Below are positions 47,203-58,283 of a stretch of DNA of 64,000 bases, one piece after another; positions within the stretch are counted from its first letter, which is position 1; every line of letters starts with the position of its first letter. The translations under genes were made by a program, and so were the position numbers. The notes below the pieces were generated by a model, which had not been told where the DNA came from, made no database searches, and saw only the letters and a program-made list of their open reading frames with translations. The stretch comes from Selaginella moellendorffii (Eukaryota; Streptophyta; Lycopodiopsida; Selaginellales; Selaginellaceae). Location: contig NW_003314267.1 of the NCBI RefSeq assembly GCF_000143415.4, forward strand, positions 765,394-829,393. Direction: 5' to 3'.

Positions 47203-50200
47203 TCAAGAACGAGTGGAACGAGAATGTGAATGAGAACGACGAGGAGGATGAGATGAGCGGCGAGGGATGGGAGATGGAGAAAAAGAATGAGGACTGGGAT
47301 GACTAGGATAGCGGCGATGGAAGTCCTGAACAAGGTCAGGAGAATGAATTAGGTTGTCTGCAGGTTCCCAAGTGCGTTCTTTAGGCCCGTAACCCTTTCA
47401 GTCGACCAGATAGTAGAGTTTAGACCGTGAAATCTTTGAATCAAGGATGTCCTGAACCTCGTACTCAGACCCATCCTCGAGCTGCACTGGTGGAGGTGGA
47501 GGAATGACCCGATTGGGAATAGGACTGGGAATATAAGGCTCAAGGAGAGAGGAATGAAAAACGGGGTGAATTTGATATGAGGAGGGAAGTGCAAAGCGAT
47601 AAGTGACAGGATTAATGATGGCAGTGATAGGGAAAGGACCGAGGCGTTTGAAATCAAGTTTTGGACAGGGCTTGGTGGTGGAGATATTTCACCTGAGGAG
47701 CCAAACTTTATCCCCGATATTGTAAGGGGGACAATCCTGACGATGGACATTGGCAAATGTTTTGTGAGATTCCTGAGCACGATGGAGGTGGAAGGAGATG
47801 GAGTTGTGGATTTCTTGGAGGTTGGAGACAAATGCCTCAGAGCGGGGATTTGAATGAGAGGATTCGGATGGAGAAGGAAGTGAGAGATTGAATCGGGGAT
47901 TTCGGCTAGAGTTTGCAAAGAAGGGGGAAATTCGAAGAGAGGAGTGAATAGAGTTGTTATAGGAGAACTCAGCAAGGGGAAGGATATCGAACCAGTTATC
48001 CTGATGATAGTTGATGAAGCACCTCAAGAATTGTTCCAACGTCTGAATCGTTCGCTCGGACTGCCCATCAGTTTGAGGATGATACGCCGAAGAAAGGTTG
48101 GCCTTCACTCCAAGCAGCTGCAAAAACCGTTGCCAGAAATGAGAGATGAACTGAGGCCCCCGATCTGAAACCACATCTATAGGAATCCCATGAAGTTGGA
48201 AAATTTCCCTGAATACCAGTTTTGCCATGTCCTCGCCCGAAAACTCCTTGGTACATGGCAAGAAGTGCGCCATCTTTGTGAAGCGATCCACCACGACTAA
48301 AATGCTGTTGAAGCCTCCAGAACTCGGAAGATCACTCAAGAAATCCATGGAGATGGATTCCCAAGGACCTGAAGGGACCGGAAGGGAACGAAGCAAACCT
48401 GAAGGAAGGTGGCGAGGTACTTTATTCCGGGCGCAAGTGTCACAGGAGGTAACAAAAGCTTTGATGTAGTCGTCCATGTGAGGCCACCAAAAGTCCCGTG
48501 CAACTAGCTCATAGGTTTTCGCAATGCTGAAGTGACCAGCAGTCGGGCTATCGTGGCACGCCATTAGGACCAACCTTCGAGCATCACCTTCAGGAACGTA
48601 AAGCTGCTCCCCACGGTATAATAAGCCATCTAAGAACTCGAACTCGTCAAATCGCCAGCAGTCGGGAGTCACAGGGTGTCCAGCCTGAAGATGGGGGAAA
48701 ATGTCGCTGGCGAGATCATCGGATTGAAGATCGTTTCTGATGGCATCCATCAAGGAAGAGTCCTGAAGGGCCAGGGAAATTGCCATAATTTGAAGCCGAT
48801 CAGGACCGAGGATAATTTGATCTTGTTGATCGAAGGCAGGATTACCAGGCCTGAGACTAAGATAGGAGCGCCTTGAAAGAGCATCAGGAAGGCCTTGAAG
48901 CTTTCCAGGTCTGTACTTGATAACATAGTCAAACCGACTCAGGAATTGTGCCCACCTTGCTCGACGACGGCTTAAAACTCGAGAAGTGGCAAAGTACTCG
49001 AGATTTTTGTGATCCGTCCAGACTGTTGTTTGATGGCCCGCCCCCTCCAAGAAACGGCACCACTCTCCAAAGGAATCCACGATGGCAAGGAGCTCCTTGT
49101 CGTGGATTTCGTAATTGATCTCCGCAGGCTGGAATTTCCGAGAATGGAAAGCGACTAGATGAAGTTCTTGATCCACTCCGAGTTGAGACAGCACAGCACC
49201 GATGGCAAAGTCGGAGGCGTCAGCCTCGATGAAGAAAGGTTGTGAGGAATCAGCATGGATCAAAACGGGAGCAGAACTGAAGGCTGCCTTGAGAGTGTCG
49301 AAGGCGTGCTGGGCAGCAGTAGACCAAGAGAAGGGAACATCCTTGCGAGTGAGATGCGTGAGAGGAAGGACAATGTCAGAGTAGTGATCAATGAACTCGA
49401 GCAATCGGGGAGGCTTCTTGGGACACACAACTGCTTTGTGATTAGGATCAGCACAGTAGAGGCAAAGATTATGAGATATTCGACGTTGCTTCTTAGCAGA
49501 ACTCAACTTCCCTCTAATGAGTCGGGGAGTACCAGAAATATCCATCGGGACCGGAGCAGTAGGTTCAGGACTATGCCCCGAAGACTCAAGCTGGGATTCC
49601 TGAGACTGGGACGGAAAAACAGCGGCACGGCGACTTTCCTGACGACGTTCAAAGAGACGATTGTCACATCGAACAGCTTTGTTGATGGCGTCCGACAGGT
49701 CCTTGGGATCCTCCATGGTGAGCAACAAATCCTTGACACCGTTGTTGAGGCCGAAACAAAATTGGTCAATCAGGGCCCGCTCATCCCACTGAGTGTCCAA
49801 GGCAAGGAGTTGGAACTCTGCAGCATAGATCGAGGCAGGACAAGACCCCTGAGAGAGACGTCTCATCTTTGTGGTAGCAGCCCAAACCCGATCCGTCTTG
49901 CCAAAACATGCTTCGAGCTTCTCTTTGAACAATTGAAGATCCATCAGCTCCGGAACCACGACCCCTTTCATGCTCTTCTCCAGAAGAGGAGAAAACCATG
50001 ACAAAGCTGCACCCTTGAGCAACGTCCCAATCGCGCTGATTTGAGACTCGGGAGTGGGGTACCGCCGATGTTGAAGTGCAAAGATCAGCTCCATTTGGTT
50101 CAAAAATCCACGAAGCTCCGAACGCTTGCCTGAAAACTTCACCGGGAAACTCACCTTCGGTTCAGGAACTTTGTTGGATCCTTGAGCCGAAAGTGAAGCA

Positions 50201-50305
50201 AGCTCCTTACTGCATGCAAAGAAGGGTCGCCTTCAGCTCGGTATTCTCAGACTGGATTTTTGCAAGGACTTCGGCAAAGAAATCAAAATGGCTTGGAGAC
50301 TCCAT
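47203..50305 (-). pseudogene. gag-RNaseH-integrase-chromodomain polyprotein, inactivated
   Basis: A likely original start is ATG 50305 (MESPSHFDFFAEVL), but a frameshift near 50213 breaks it. The main open frame runs from about 50154 to a TGA at 47691-47689 (821 codons). In order it has retrotransposon gag, a CCHC knuckle (CLYCADPNHKAVVCP) and, directly after KKPPR, the thumb/connection (HYSDIVLPLTHLTRKDVPF). RNase H follows (FFIEADASDFAIGAVLSQ). Integrase has the HHCC finger (CDTCARNK) and DDE residues in MDFLSDLP, VVSDRGPQF and HPQTDGQSERT. Beyond the TGA the same frame continues to a chromodomain core (YLVD, then KGYGPKERTWEPADNL) with a second TGA at 47400-47398, and ends at 47205-47203. 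Protease and the RT palm (YxDD) are absent; the junction is near 49405-49425. Confidence 0.92.
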
Positions 50306-50402
50306 TGGCAAGAAGAAAGAAAAGAAAGGGGGAAAAAGACAAAGGCAATCAAATAATCAAAGCGAGCTAAAAGAAAAGCAAAAACCACAATCTAAATCAA
50401 AT

Positions 50403-50789
50403 TGTCAAGACCCCCAACAAGATCAAGACTGGAAAATGCTAAAGACAAAGAGAAAAAGCTAGTGAAAACAAAGAAGAGGCCTTAGACTGGTGTTGATTCA
50501 GATTGTGGAGAAATGGAACAAGGCTAACCTATATATACTATAGGTTGATGAAGCTCCACCACTCTTGGATCGAAGACGGCCTAAATATAGCTGAGGTCGA
50601 GGAGGTGCCACATCAATATCAGGAATGTGGCTCGAGACTCAGGAATCGGGAAGTGTTTTGAGAGTCAGGAATAGGGAAGTGTCTCGAGAGTCAGGAATAG
50701 GGAAGTGTCTCGAGAATCAGGAATGTGGTCTGCAGGTCAGGAATCTGACGAGAGTCAGGAATGTGGCAAGGATTGGGGGATTCCTGACA
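50403..50789 (-). repeat. 5' LTR of the chromovirus
   Basis: 387 bp, same orientation as the 3' LTR. The sequence just inside it (50402 downward) does not match the usual initiator-Met primer site, so priming of this family is unclear. Confidence 0.93.
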
Positions 50790-52167
50790 GTTTGGGCACA
50801 CTGCCAAGCGAGGGATGCCTCGGAGTCGTGATGCACGGTTAGATTGTTTAGAGTGAAAGCTCGGCATATTTAACTTGAACACTTTGGTGCAAAAGGGCAC
50901 CAAAGACATGGTGAATGAGGTGAGGACACCCAAGTCTCAGTTGCTATAGATCCTTGGCCGAAAGGGCTGGCTTGGGCACACCGCCAAATGTGGGAGATGC
51001 CCCCGGGGTCATAGTCAACAATTTAAAAGGGTCTGGAAGACTTAGTTCCTATTGGTAGACCTGTTAAGGGGTCAAGATGAGATCACCAGGTGATCTTGTG
51101 GCTAAAGTCTTTTTTTGGGTTAAGGAATATGATTCCCCGTTCAAAGTGTTGATTTGAACTACTGATAATGGTGTGGCTTGGTCGAGGTGACCAAGTGGGA
51201 AGGACACCTAAAGGGAAATCAATTGTGCCAATACGATGGTATAGTAGGTCTAAGAAAGTAGTCTCGAGGAGAGACCCATGAGAGGGTCACAATGTTGGGC
51301 CATGGAAGGGGCCTATAGCAAAAGTTGCTAAAGAGACCTACTAGGGGTGAGCACCCTCTGGACTTGGCGAAGTGGAGTTTTGCCATGGAACCAAAAGAAT
51401 ACCTCAAGGAGGGAGGTAGTGATCCTATGTTGCTTGATGTAACAATCAATGGATAGGAGCAAAAGACTAATGGCCAAGTTTAGGCCATGGAATTTAATGG
51501 GAGGAATCCAAATGGCAAGGTTAGCTAAGGAACACTTATGTGTTTGATGCTAACGGATTGCGGGAAAGGAAGTGGACTTCCAAGGATAGATTCCCAAGTG
51601 CTCCAATTTGGCAAGTAAAAGCTCCAAGTGAGGAGTGGCAAAGTAGCCAAAGGATAGGGTCGTGGACAGCCCAGGCACAAATGATGATAATTGGAACGTA
51701 GTGCCAAGGGTGGCACAAAATAGAAAAGAGGATGATGGTGCCCTCAAGTAAAGAACTTCCTAGGATAAGGAAGTGGAGTTGCACTATGTGCAACGTAAGG
51801 TGTCGGAGACACCTAGGAAATTGACTGTGAAAAGTCAAAATTAAAAGTTCCAAGTGCAAAGGTTATGTCCATGGAATCTGAGAAGAATAAGTAGTGGAAT
51901 TGAGTTAGAGAAGGTGTCTCTAACCAGTTTAGCGGGAACTGAACCAATAAAAGGGAGCAAACCACCCTAGGTGGTCAAGTGAGTCTCTAGGTTGGAGAGA
52001 CTATACTCCTTAGAGGATGAACAAGGCAAAGTGAGCCTTCGGGGTCAAACCATAGAAAAATATTGGTTGGGTGCCAAGGATGGAAATGGTAATACTTGCG
52101 GGTGTTAGTTTATAAAAGGGTTTACCGTTCGATGAGGACATCAAAATTCGTCTATGGGTGGTGGAGT
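50790..52167 (+). other. Right internal part of the outer element
   Basis: About 1.4 kb of the outer element's interior, continuous with 45725-46804 once the nested element is removed. No gag or pol motif was found on either strand; open frames are short. Confidence 0.6.
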
Positions 52168-53776
52168 TGTGAGACACAAAATCCCTAAGCCCCAAAGTGG
52201 AGCCGGAAGGGCGCCACATGGTAGTGGCCGAAGCAAAAGCCAAACGAGCGTAACACGTTTGGACTAAAAGCTCCGACTTGAAAGGTCGAGAGCGGGAGTG
52301 GAACTCCCAACAAAATGCTTGAGGAACAAGCACGAAGCGAGCAATAAGTGAGGCTCCAAAAAGGGACCCAAAAGGACCGAGATGGAGTCCGAGATAGAGT
52401 CCAAGGTGGAGTCCGAAATGGAGTCCGAGATGGACTTGAGATGGAGACCGAGATGGACCGAGATGGAGTCCGAGATGGAGTCCGAGGTGGAGTCCGAGAT
52501 GGAGTCCAAGATGGACCCGAGATGGAGTCCGAGATGGACCGAGACGGAGTCCGAGATGGAGTCTGAGATGGACCTGAGATGGAATCCAAGATGGAGTCCG
52601 AGAAGGACCTGAGATGGAGTCCGAGAAGGACTTGAGATGGAGTCTGAGGTCGAGACCAAGACCGGGACCAAGACCGAGACCGAGACCGGGACCGGGATCG
52701 AGACCGAGACTAAGGCCAAGGCCGAGACCAAGCCCGAGCCCGAGTCCGAGTCCGAGTCCAAGTCTGAGTCCGAGTCCGAGTTCGAGTTCGAGCCTGAGAG
52801 GGTGAAAGCCCAAAGCGTTCGTCTCCCAGACCCTAGGGGGTTTAGTGAGCTCCAAAAGTATAGTAAGGGGGAGGACTGTAGTGGAGCCAGTTTGGCCCAG
52901 GAAGGCCAGACCTAGTGTTGGGTGATGAACTAACCACTGGGAAGTCCAAGACTAGAGTGAATACGAACCGACAAGCGGGGTAGCTTGGTGAAGTGTTCAA
53001 GAGCCGGCTCTAGTTCCCCCGGGAGATCGATTGGCCGATGCTCCCAATCCAAGTGTGGGTGGCACTACCTACTTGGATACCAGGTGTGGCTCAACGGAAC
53101 CTCGCTCTAAGCACATGGCTAAAGCACCTAAAGGCGGAAGGTGGGGAGAGTACCCACGGGGCTCGCATAGGGCCACGGTGTTCCGAAATGTTGTCCTGAA
53201 GTCCCAAATGGGGGAAAGGAGGAGGAGCAGTCCTCTAGTGTAGTGATTACGGATACGGTCACATGGTGAGGAAGTCCTAGAGGACAATGGGACTTAGTGG
53301 CTGGGCCTGTGGGCCTTGATCTGGTAGTAGTGCTGGTGAACATGGCCATGGACGGAAAAGGGACTTGGCAGGAACTAACAAAGGGATATTGGGGATGGCT
53401 ATTCCCCATGTTTGTGGGCATCCTAAGGATGCTAAGGAGTGGATCTAGGAAGACCACTTGTGGATGGATGGCCCAGTCTTGGAGAGACGGGATTGTGATA
53501 CAAGTGGTATTGGACCACTAGTGCGGCAAAGGTGAATGGGCATGGCTTTAGCGTAACGGGCCGATATGTCTGTGGTACCTTTGGGTGTCGGTCTTGGGAC
53601 TAGACACGTGGAGCACTTGGACTAAGTGCAGGGGATGAGTGGCATGGATGCCATTCTCGGGACTAGCAAGTCCCAAGTCCTAAATTGGACTTAAGGAGGT
53701 TGTGAATGAGACTCTTCCAAGTGGACAAAGGTGTAGTTAAGTGACTAAAGTAAAATGGAAAAATTAGTCACTTACA
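52168..53776 (+). repeat. 3' LTR of the outer element
   Basis: 1609 bp. Compared with the 5' LTR it has an extra block of roughly 90 bp near 53217-53304 that contains GTCCTCTAG and its inverse CTAGAGGAC, and a short extra segment near 53159-53172. The minisatellite copy number also differs. Confidence 0.9.
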
Positions 53777-55143
53777 AAGTTCTCTTGCCAAGGTTCCCAC
53801 CTATCGTACCAGCTCCTACTTAGTCCTATTTAATTTCAGCAACTCACTACACAAGCAATGGAGTGTTAGCTATCCATTCACGAATTCTCAAATCTCTCCC
53901 AATCCCCCTCCCTAGGTTAGATTGGACTTAAGGTTCAGCTATACTCCCCATAGGCACGAGAAACTAAGCACACCAAGCCTCCAGGTTCCTAACATCCCTT
54001 GGTACAACAAGACTTAATCATAAGACCCATCTATGATTAAGTCTTGTTGTACCAAAGGCCTGGATTGAGTGGCAATTAATCCTAACTATCATGTTTACAT
54101 TCCTCCAATGCCGGACAATCATCCAATATTTGCCACACTTGCAAACCAAATCCTCACCACCAGGGTGGAGCGAGCTTTGGTCAATGTACACTCCATGTTG
54201 GTGGTGTTGTTGAACACCTTTTGCAACTTGTTGATCTTTCTGGCCAGGATATGCTTCTTCTAGATGGCCATTCTTGATGAAAAGCTCAATCACTATTGTC
54301 ATGAGTTTGGTGTTTGCTATGCTTTCAAAATGTTGATGTGTGAGTAAAGGTAAGGTAATGGTTATCCTTCCTTTGTGCCCATCCTTGGGAAAGGGGAACT
54401 TTTTTCTCTATTTCATTGCCAAGGAGGAGAGATCTAGTAGCTTTGGCAAGATTCATCCTTGGGAGAAGATATAGCAAAAGATGTGGAGCACTTTTTCTCT
54501 TTCGCTCTAGGTTTGGAGAAAGCTATAGATTTGAACATACTACTATTGCAGCTTTGGCTCATACACTTCTAGCATTGCCTGTGCCTTTCTTTCCCTTACA
54601 GTGTTGCGGGCAATCCAAGGAATGCACAACATCCATATTGCAATTCATGGTGGCTATCTTGAACAAAGAGCAAGACAACAACAATCTGCAGTGATCCCAT
54701 GCTTATGTGGCCATTAAAATTAAATTTATGGCATAGATTAGTATTGCTACTTCTAATCAAGGTGCAATGGCTCTAGTAACTAATCTTTTAAAATATTCTT
54801 AAGCATAGTTTACTTTTCTTATACTTTTGAAGTAGCTCAGATTTGGTTGGGTGATTTGGTCAAAGTATGCAAAACCCTAATCTAAATGAATAACATAAGA
54901 ATATTTTAAAATATTCAAGTATATTCTAGATAGGCTTCAAGGAAGCACTGGAAAAATCAATCACTTCAAAAGTAGGAATAAATTAATTTTAAATAAACAA
55001 CACTTCTAAAAACTAATCAGGTTAAAGCAAGAAAATAAAATCAATCTTAAATAAAAGTTTTATAGTTGACCATGTCATAATGATATCTTGTCCTTATCCT
55101 TTATTTTCCCTCTTGATCTAAAAAACTTATCAAAGCCATATTT
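53777..55143. other. Right flank of the retroelement, no gene seen
   Basis: AT-rich sequence with small frames (54069-54263, 54416-54694) that lack recognisable features. It contains the long inverted repeat listed separately. Confidence 0.45.
53999..54055. repeat. Perfect 24-bp inverted repeat with 9-nt loop
   Basis: Left arm 53999-54022 begins TTGGTACAACAAGAC; right arm 54032-54055 is its exact reverse complement; the loop is AGACCCATC. After one mismatch two further pairs are possible. RNA from either strand would form a strong hairpin. Confidence 0.9.
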
Positions 55144-55772
55144 CTAAGTCAGTTTCTTAACCCTATCCGTGCAAGCATATGCATCTGGATAAATTGTAAA
55201 GTGACCACCCTAGGAGAGGCAAAATTGACAAGAACTTAGACTTCTATCATGGCTCTGTAGAAATGACTTAGCAACACATTTATAAAAAAGAAAGAAGAAA
55301 TACATTGAGCAGTGAGGAATAGAGCGATGATCTTACTTCTCATTGTCCGCAAATGCACATCTGTCCATGACATGTGTCCATGCAGCATTGTCTTAGGCCA
55401 GTTTTGTCTCACACGATTGATTACCTGCGCTCTTGGATGATCTGTTGCTCTTGGTAATAGATTGCTGATGAGATTCGTGGCATCCTTTAGAACAGGTACA
55501 AAGAAAAGTTTCAAACCTCAAAGGCTGAGGAAGAGCCACAAGCAAGAGGCTTGTGCTCCAGAGTGATAGCACCGCTTTCTTCCATAATTTTTCCATAAGC
55601 TTCTTTATGAGGGCTCCTGGATCCCTCTGAAAAACCCTGGCAAGCAGTGATTTGTTAATATTTTGGTGCTTACCTCCTGTGAAGACCTAGTGCCGTGGCA
55701 ACACACCCGGGCTGGAGCAGTGGCAAGCATAGCTCTAACATTGCGAATCCACGCTCCATCCCAGATGTTCAT
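55144..55772 (-). CDS. Small unrecognised four-exon gene
   Basis: Exons 55772-55674, 55636-55517, 55484-55425 and 55209-55144 join in phase 0 to give 114 residues ending KKLT and a stop. The N-terminus (MNIWDGAWIRNVRAMLATAP) is basic and amphipathic, compatible with an organellar presequence. The middle reads EAYGKIMEESGAITLEHKPL and the end GGHFTIYPDAYACTDRVKK. All four junctions have GT-AG signals and the first two introns are only 37 and 32 bp, which is short even for this window. I do not recognise the family. It could be a decayed or 5'-truncated copy of a larger gene; the last exon is the weakest call. Confidence 0.42.
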
Positions 55773-56912
55773 GATTTCCTGTGGTAATCAACCTGCATTC
55801 CCCAGATTATCGGCCCAAAGCTGTGAAAGCGCCAAGCATTGACTGATCCAGACAAAGCCATGGCACCTGGCGCTGAAAGGCGTCTGCCGTAAACCTTCAA
55901 CTCTCCCGCTTCATTTGAGCCGGAGATTATTCCCGAGCATATTATATACGTGATAAATCGTGATAAAGAAATCATGATGCTAGGGAAAGAGAATGCAGAG
56001 GGCCAGGGCTTTCCATTCAATTTGGGTGCTGGATTCCAAAGCCCGTGAATACATTACCGTTCTACAAGAAGGTCAGGTTTGACGCACCTCACATTTACTC
56101 ATTTGGACGCTAAAGCTATTTTATCTGGTTTTAGGGCATCTTTTCTTTGTTTTTTTAATTTTCTAGGAGGCAATCGATCAATCCATCGACGCAGCTGTGG
56201 ATCGTGGGACGCGCCAGTCGCTTCCGTGACCGCGAATGCAGAGACCGCGCGGCCAGATCTGCGCGGCCACCGGTGAGTCTTTCATCCAAATCGCCCAGGG
56301 CGAGGGTTTGGGGACGCGAATTCGGGCATGCGGCAGTGAGTCCCTGAAACCGCTCGCCTTTGGGTGCTCTCCAGCTCCAGATCTGGCTGCTCGCGCCGGG
56401 ACGAGGCGATGATGCTGCTCCTCTGCTCCACATCCCAGCAAGGCGTGGCGTCTCTCTTCTCCGCGTCATAGCCACAAAACAATGCGTCTTCCTCTCTACA
56501 GCACGGTAAGCGCGTAGCTAGATCGAGCTCGAGAGTTGTTCTTGCGAGAGATGAGAGAAAAGATTGCCAGATGAGAAAGGAGAGCTAGATCGGAGAGAAA
56601 GACGGTAGCTTCACAACCAGGGAGATAGAAGTGATCCAGGAGATAGACATGTAGATTGCGAGAGAGAGAAAAGAGAGGCTTAGAGTTTTTGGTGAGGTGT
56701 GAGAAAGAGACAAGAAGTAGAGGTTTTTGTGATGAAGTGTAGATTGCGAGAAGAGAGGCATAGAGATTTTTGCGATGTATTTCTCTTACACTTTGCTTCG
56801 TGCTCCAAAACAGGGAGAGACACAGGGTCCAGGGAATTGCACTTACTGCAACCTCCTCCTCAAGCAGCAAAGTCCCGGGCGAGCCAGCCGCTTCTTCAAG
56901 GCCGCCGCCGCC
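55773..56912. other. Intergenic region and GAE leader
   Basis: The GA-rich part near 56650-56780 holds an imperfect tandem duplication: TGTAGATTGCGAGA occurs at about 56651 and again at about 56740. An ATG at 56775 is in frame with GAE, but the 46 extra residues do not look like family sequence, so this part is treated as leader. Confidence 0.5.
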
Positions 56913-58283
56913 ATGCCTCCCTCGGCCGTGCACGACTGCTCCTTCCCTTCCACGCCAGGCAAAGTGAAGATGGAGAGGAGCAACTACTTCGGCAGAGTTG
57001 CAAGCCGGTGGCAGTCGTTCGGCCCGGGGAAGATCGTCTTCTGGTGCGTCGCGCTGCTAGCTTTGCTCGTGGTGGCGGTCTTCTTCTACGCGACGTCCCC
57101 CGGCGTCCACAACAGCTTCGAGCAGAGCTTGAGCTTGCGGGAGGCGAAGAACGACGTGGTGAGCTGGGGGGGATCCGTGTGGGAGAAGCACGTCCGCCAC
57201 TCGGCGCACGCCAAGCGAGAGAACGGCCTGGTCGTGCTCGTCACCGGCGCCGCCGGATTTGTTGGGACTCACGTCTCCCTGGCTCTCAAGAAGCGGGGTG
57301 ACGGAGTGATTGGCCTGGACAACTTCAACAGCTACTACGATCCGTTCCTCAAGCGCGCGCGGCAGGGGCTCCTGGAGAAGCAGGGGGTGTTCGTCGTCGA
57401 GGGCGACATCAACAACATCGCGCTGCTGCGCAAGCTCTTCGACGTGATCACTTTCACGCACGTCATGCACCTGGCGGCGCAGGCCGGGGTGAGATACGCG
57501 ATGGAGAACCCGGGCTCTTACGTCCACAGCAACATCGCCGGCTTCGTCAACCTCCTGGAGGCTTGCAAGGAGGCGAGCCCGCAACCGGCGATCGTCTGGG
57601 CCTCGTCCAGCTCCGTCTACGGCCTCAACTCCAAGGTCCCCTTCTCGGAGATCGATCGAACCGACCAGCCGGCGAGCTTGTACGCGGCGACCAAGAAGGC
57701 CGGCGAGGAGATCGCTCACACTTACAACCACATCTACGGACTCTCCATCACGGGCTTGCGGTTCTTCACGGTCTACGGGCCTTGGGGGCGGCCGGACATG
57801 GCTTACTTCTTCTTCACCAAGGCGATCCTGCAAGGGAAGCCAGTGAACATCTACCAGGGGCCGAACCAAGTGGATCTAGCTCGCGACTTCACTTACATCG
57901 ACGATATCGTGAAGGGCTGCTTTGGAGCGCTGGACACGGCGACTCCGAGCACAGGGACTGGGGGGAAGAAGCGGGGACCGGCGCAGCTCCGGGTGTACAA
58001 CCTCGGGAACACTTCGCCCGTGACGGTGCCGACCTTGGTGGCGATTCTGGAGAAGCATCTCAAGGTGAAGGCCAAGAGGAATGTGGTGAGGATGCCGCGC
58101 AACGGGGACGTGCCTTTCACCCACGCAAACGTGACGCTGGCGAGGGTGGAGCTGGGCTACAATCCCACCACGGATTTGCAAACGGGGCTCAAGAAGTTTG
58201 TCAAGTGGTACCAGCTCTACTATGGTGGAGGATCATCTTCTTCGTCTTCTTCTTCTTCGAGCAAGAGGAGGCTCCGGCCTTGA
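56913..58283 (+). CDS. GAE: UDP-glucuronate 4-epimerase, Golgi type II membrane protein
   Basis: Intronless frame of 456 residues. The start at 56913 (MPPSAVHDCSFPSTPGKVKM) matches the FPSTPGKxK motif seen near the N-terminus of plant GAE proteins; an ATG 138 bp upstream in the same frame is less likely. A single membrane anchor lies at about residues 40-60 (VFWCVALLALLVVAVFFY). The short-chain dehydrogenase fold has the NAD-binding GAAGFVG at about 112-118, the Ser of WASSSSVYG and the catalytic YxxxK in LYAATKK. The enzyme converts UDP-glucuronate to UDP-galacturonate for pectin synthesis in the Golgi lumen. A Ser run and a basic tail (KRRLRP) end the protein. Plant GAE genes are commonly intronless. 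It is convergent with the GRAS gene. Confidence 0.95.
   Translation: MPPSAVHDCSFPSTPGKVKMERSNYFGRVASRWQSFGPGKIVFWCVALLALLVVAVFFYATSPGVHNSFEQSLSLREAKNDVVSWGGSVWEKHVRHSAHAKRENGLVVLVTGAAGFVGTHVSLALKKRGDGVIGLDNFNSYYDPFLKRARQGLLEKQGVFVVEGDINNIALLRKLFDVITFTHVMHLAAQAGVRYAMENPGSYVHSNIAGFVNLLEACKEASPQPAIVWASSSSVYGLNSKVPFSEIDRTDQPASLYAATKKAGEEIAHTYNHIYGLSITGLRFFTVYGPWGRPDMAYFFFTKAILQGKPVNIYQGPNQVDLARDFTYIDDIVKGCFGALDTATPSTGTGGKKRGPAQLRVYNLGNTSPVTVPTLVAILEKHLKVKAKRNVVRMPRNGDVPFTHANVTLARVELGYNPTTDLQTGLKKFVKWYQLYYGGGSSSSSSSSSSKRRLRP

Larger units (their letters stand above)
46805..50789 (-). mobile_element. Nested Ty3/gypsy chromovirus, 3985 bp, lacking protease and RT core
   Basis: Two 387-bp LTRs (46805-47191 and 50403-50789) begin TGTCA and end TGACA. 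Flanking GTTTG on both sides (46800-46804 and 50790-50794) is a 5-bp target duplication. On the minus strand a purine tract (GAGGAGGGGGTGC, 47204-47192) adjoins the 3' LTR. The body codes for gag, a CCHC knuckle, RNase H, integrase and a chromodomain. It is inserted inside the outer element in opposite orientation and so is younger. At 4 kb it is shorter than intact chromoviruses because protease and most of reverse transcriptase are missing. The LTRs differ at roughly a dozen sites by eye, mostly transitions. Confidence 0.93.
44240..53776 (+). mobile_element. LTR retrotransposon without genes (LARD-like), 9.5 kb including a nested element
   Basis: Direct long repeats bound the unit: 44240-45724 and 52168-53776, each beginning TGTGA and ending TTACA. 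The 5 bp before the left LTR and after the right LTR are both AAGTT, a perfect target-site duplication. Directly after the left LTR, from 45728, TGGTATCAGAG matches the primer site for initiator tRNA-Met, which fixes the plus orientation. A purine-rich tract (GGGTGGTGGAG) precedes the right LTR. Without the nested chromovirus the internal region is about 2.5 kb and has no gag or pol frame that I can see, so it needs proteins from another element, as described for large retrotransposon derivatives. Confidence 0.9.

Noticed and set aside
49255-50001. 248-codon plus frame in the nested element
   Set aside because: Antisense to gag and RNase H of the chromovirus; no domain.
56775-56912. Upstream ATG in frame with GAE, adding 46 residues
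   Set aside because: The added sequence lacks GAE family features and overlaps a GA-rich duplicated leader; the start at 56913 fits the family.
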